A stretch of 6,291 bases of DNA. Origin: Clostridiales bacterium. GTDB lineage: Bacteria; Bacillota; Clostridia; Oscillospirales; Acutalibacteraceae. Both the position numbers and the translations under genes were made by a program. The notes beneath the pieces were generated by a model that had not been told where the DNA came from, searched no databases, and saw only the letters and a list, made by a program, of their open reading frames with translations. The DNA is taken from the NCBI GenBank assembly GCA_020859725.1, contig JAJBVR010000035.1, forward strand, positions 1 to 6,291. Direction: 5' to 3'. Shown here piece by piece: positions 6,283 to 6,291 of the stretch (positions within the stretch are counted from its first letter, which is position 1; every line of letters starts with the position of its first letter).

Positions 6283-6291
6283 CAATATGTA

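Noticed and set aside
6275..6291. A possible LexA (SOS) box ahead of recA, around ACATATTGTTT on the minus strand
   Set aside because: The Gram-positive consensus needs GAAC-N4-GTTC. Here the half-sites are one base out of register and incomplete. A true box may lie outside the window.
1..6291. CRISPR arrays, insertion sequences, tRNA or rRNA genes, toxin-antitoxin or defence genes
   Set aside because: I found no regularly spaced direct repeats, no transposase-like frames, no tRNA cloverleaf and no gene beyond the six housekeeping genes. The region reads as ordinary core chromosome.

Overview
The window looks like a piece of a low-GC Gram-positive (Firmicutes, class Clostridia) chromosome, possibly an Oscillospiraceae/Ruminococcaceae-type gut organism. 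The basis is the AT-rich sequence with strong GGAGG-type ribosome binding sites, the short form of CysE, and a T-box riboswitch. The lineage is inferred from these traits, not from a database match. All six recognisable genes lie on the minus strand, so the window is best read from its right end to its left.

From right to left, the first transcription unit is recA (5040-6200), recX (4435-5040), rimO (3124-4445) and pgsA (2555-3121). Start and stop codons overlap or nearly touch at every junction, which points to one translationally coupled operon: DNA recombination and repair with its regulator, then a ribosomal-protein modification enzyme, then a phospholipid biosynthesis enzyme. rimO as given is not one open frame. 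A 7-A run splits the radical-SAM body from the C-terminal TRAM domain. A single added A, or a -1 slip on the in-phase A_AAA_AAA heptamer, restores a normal 440-residue RimO.

Only four bases after the pgsA stop a second unit begins. It has a vegetative-type promoter (TTGCAA, 16 bp, TATAAT), then a cysteine T-box leader (2271-2499), then cysE (1615-2253) and cysS (221-1618), which overlap by ATGA. The T-box shows a UGC (Cys) specifier codon and a UGGA bulge that complements the UCCA acceptor end expected of tRNA-Cys, plus a terminator hairpin just before the cysE ribosome binding site. Uncharged tRNA-Cys should therefore switch on both cysteine synthesis (O-acetylserine formation) and cysteinyl-tRNA formation.

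Left of cysS are two hairpins (157-181 and 195-215) that probably act as convergent or bidirectional terminators. The last ~155 bases hold no gene I can name. They contain a somewhat GC-richer patch that is open in both strands and may be the end of a neighbouring + strand gene or a gene remnant.

I see no mobile element, CRISPR array, defence system or obviously new system. The most interesting points are the rimO frame break with its slippery context, the complete cysteine T-box, and the lack of a separate terminator between the recA operon and the cys operon.
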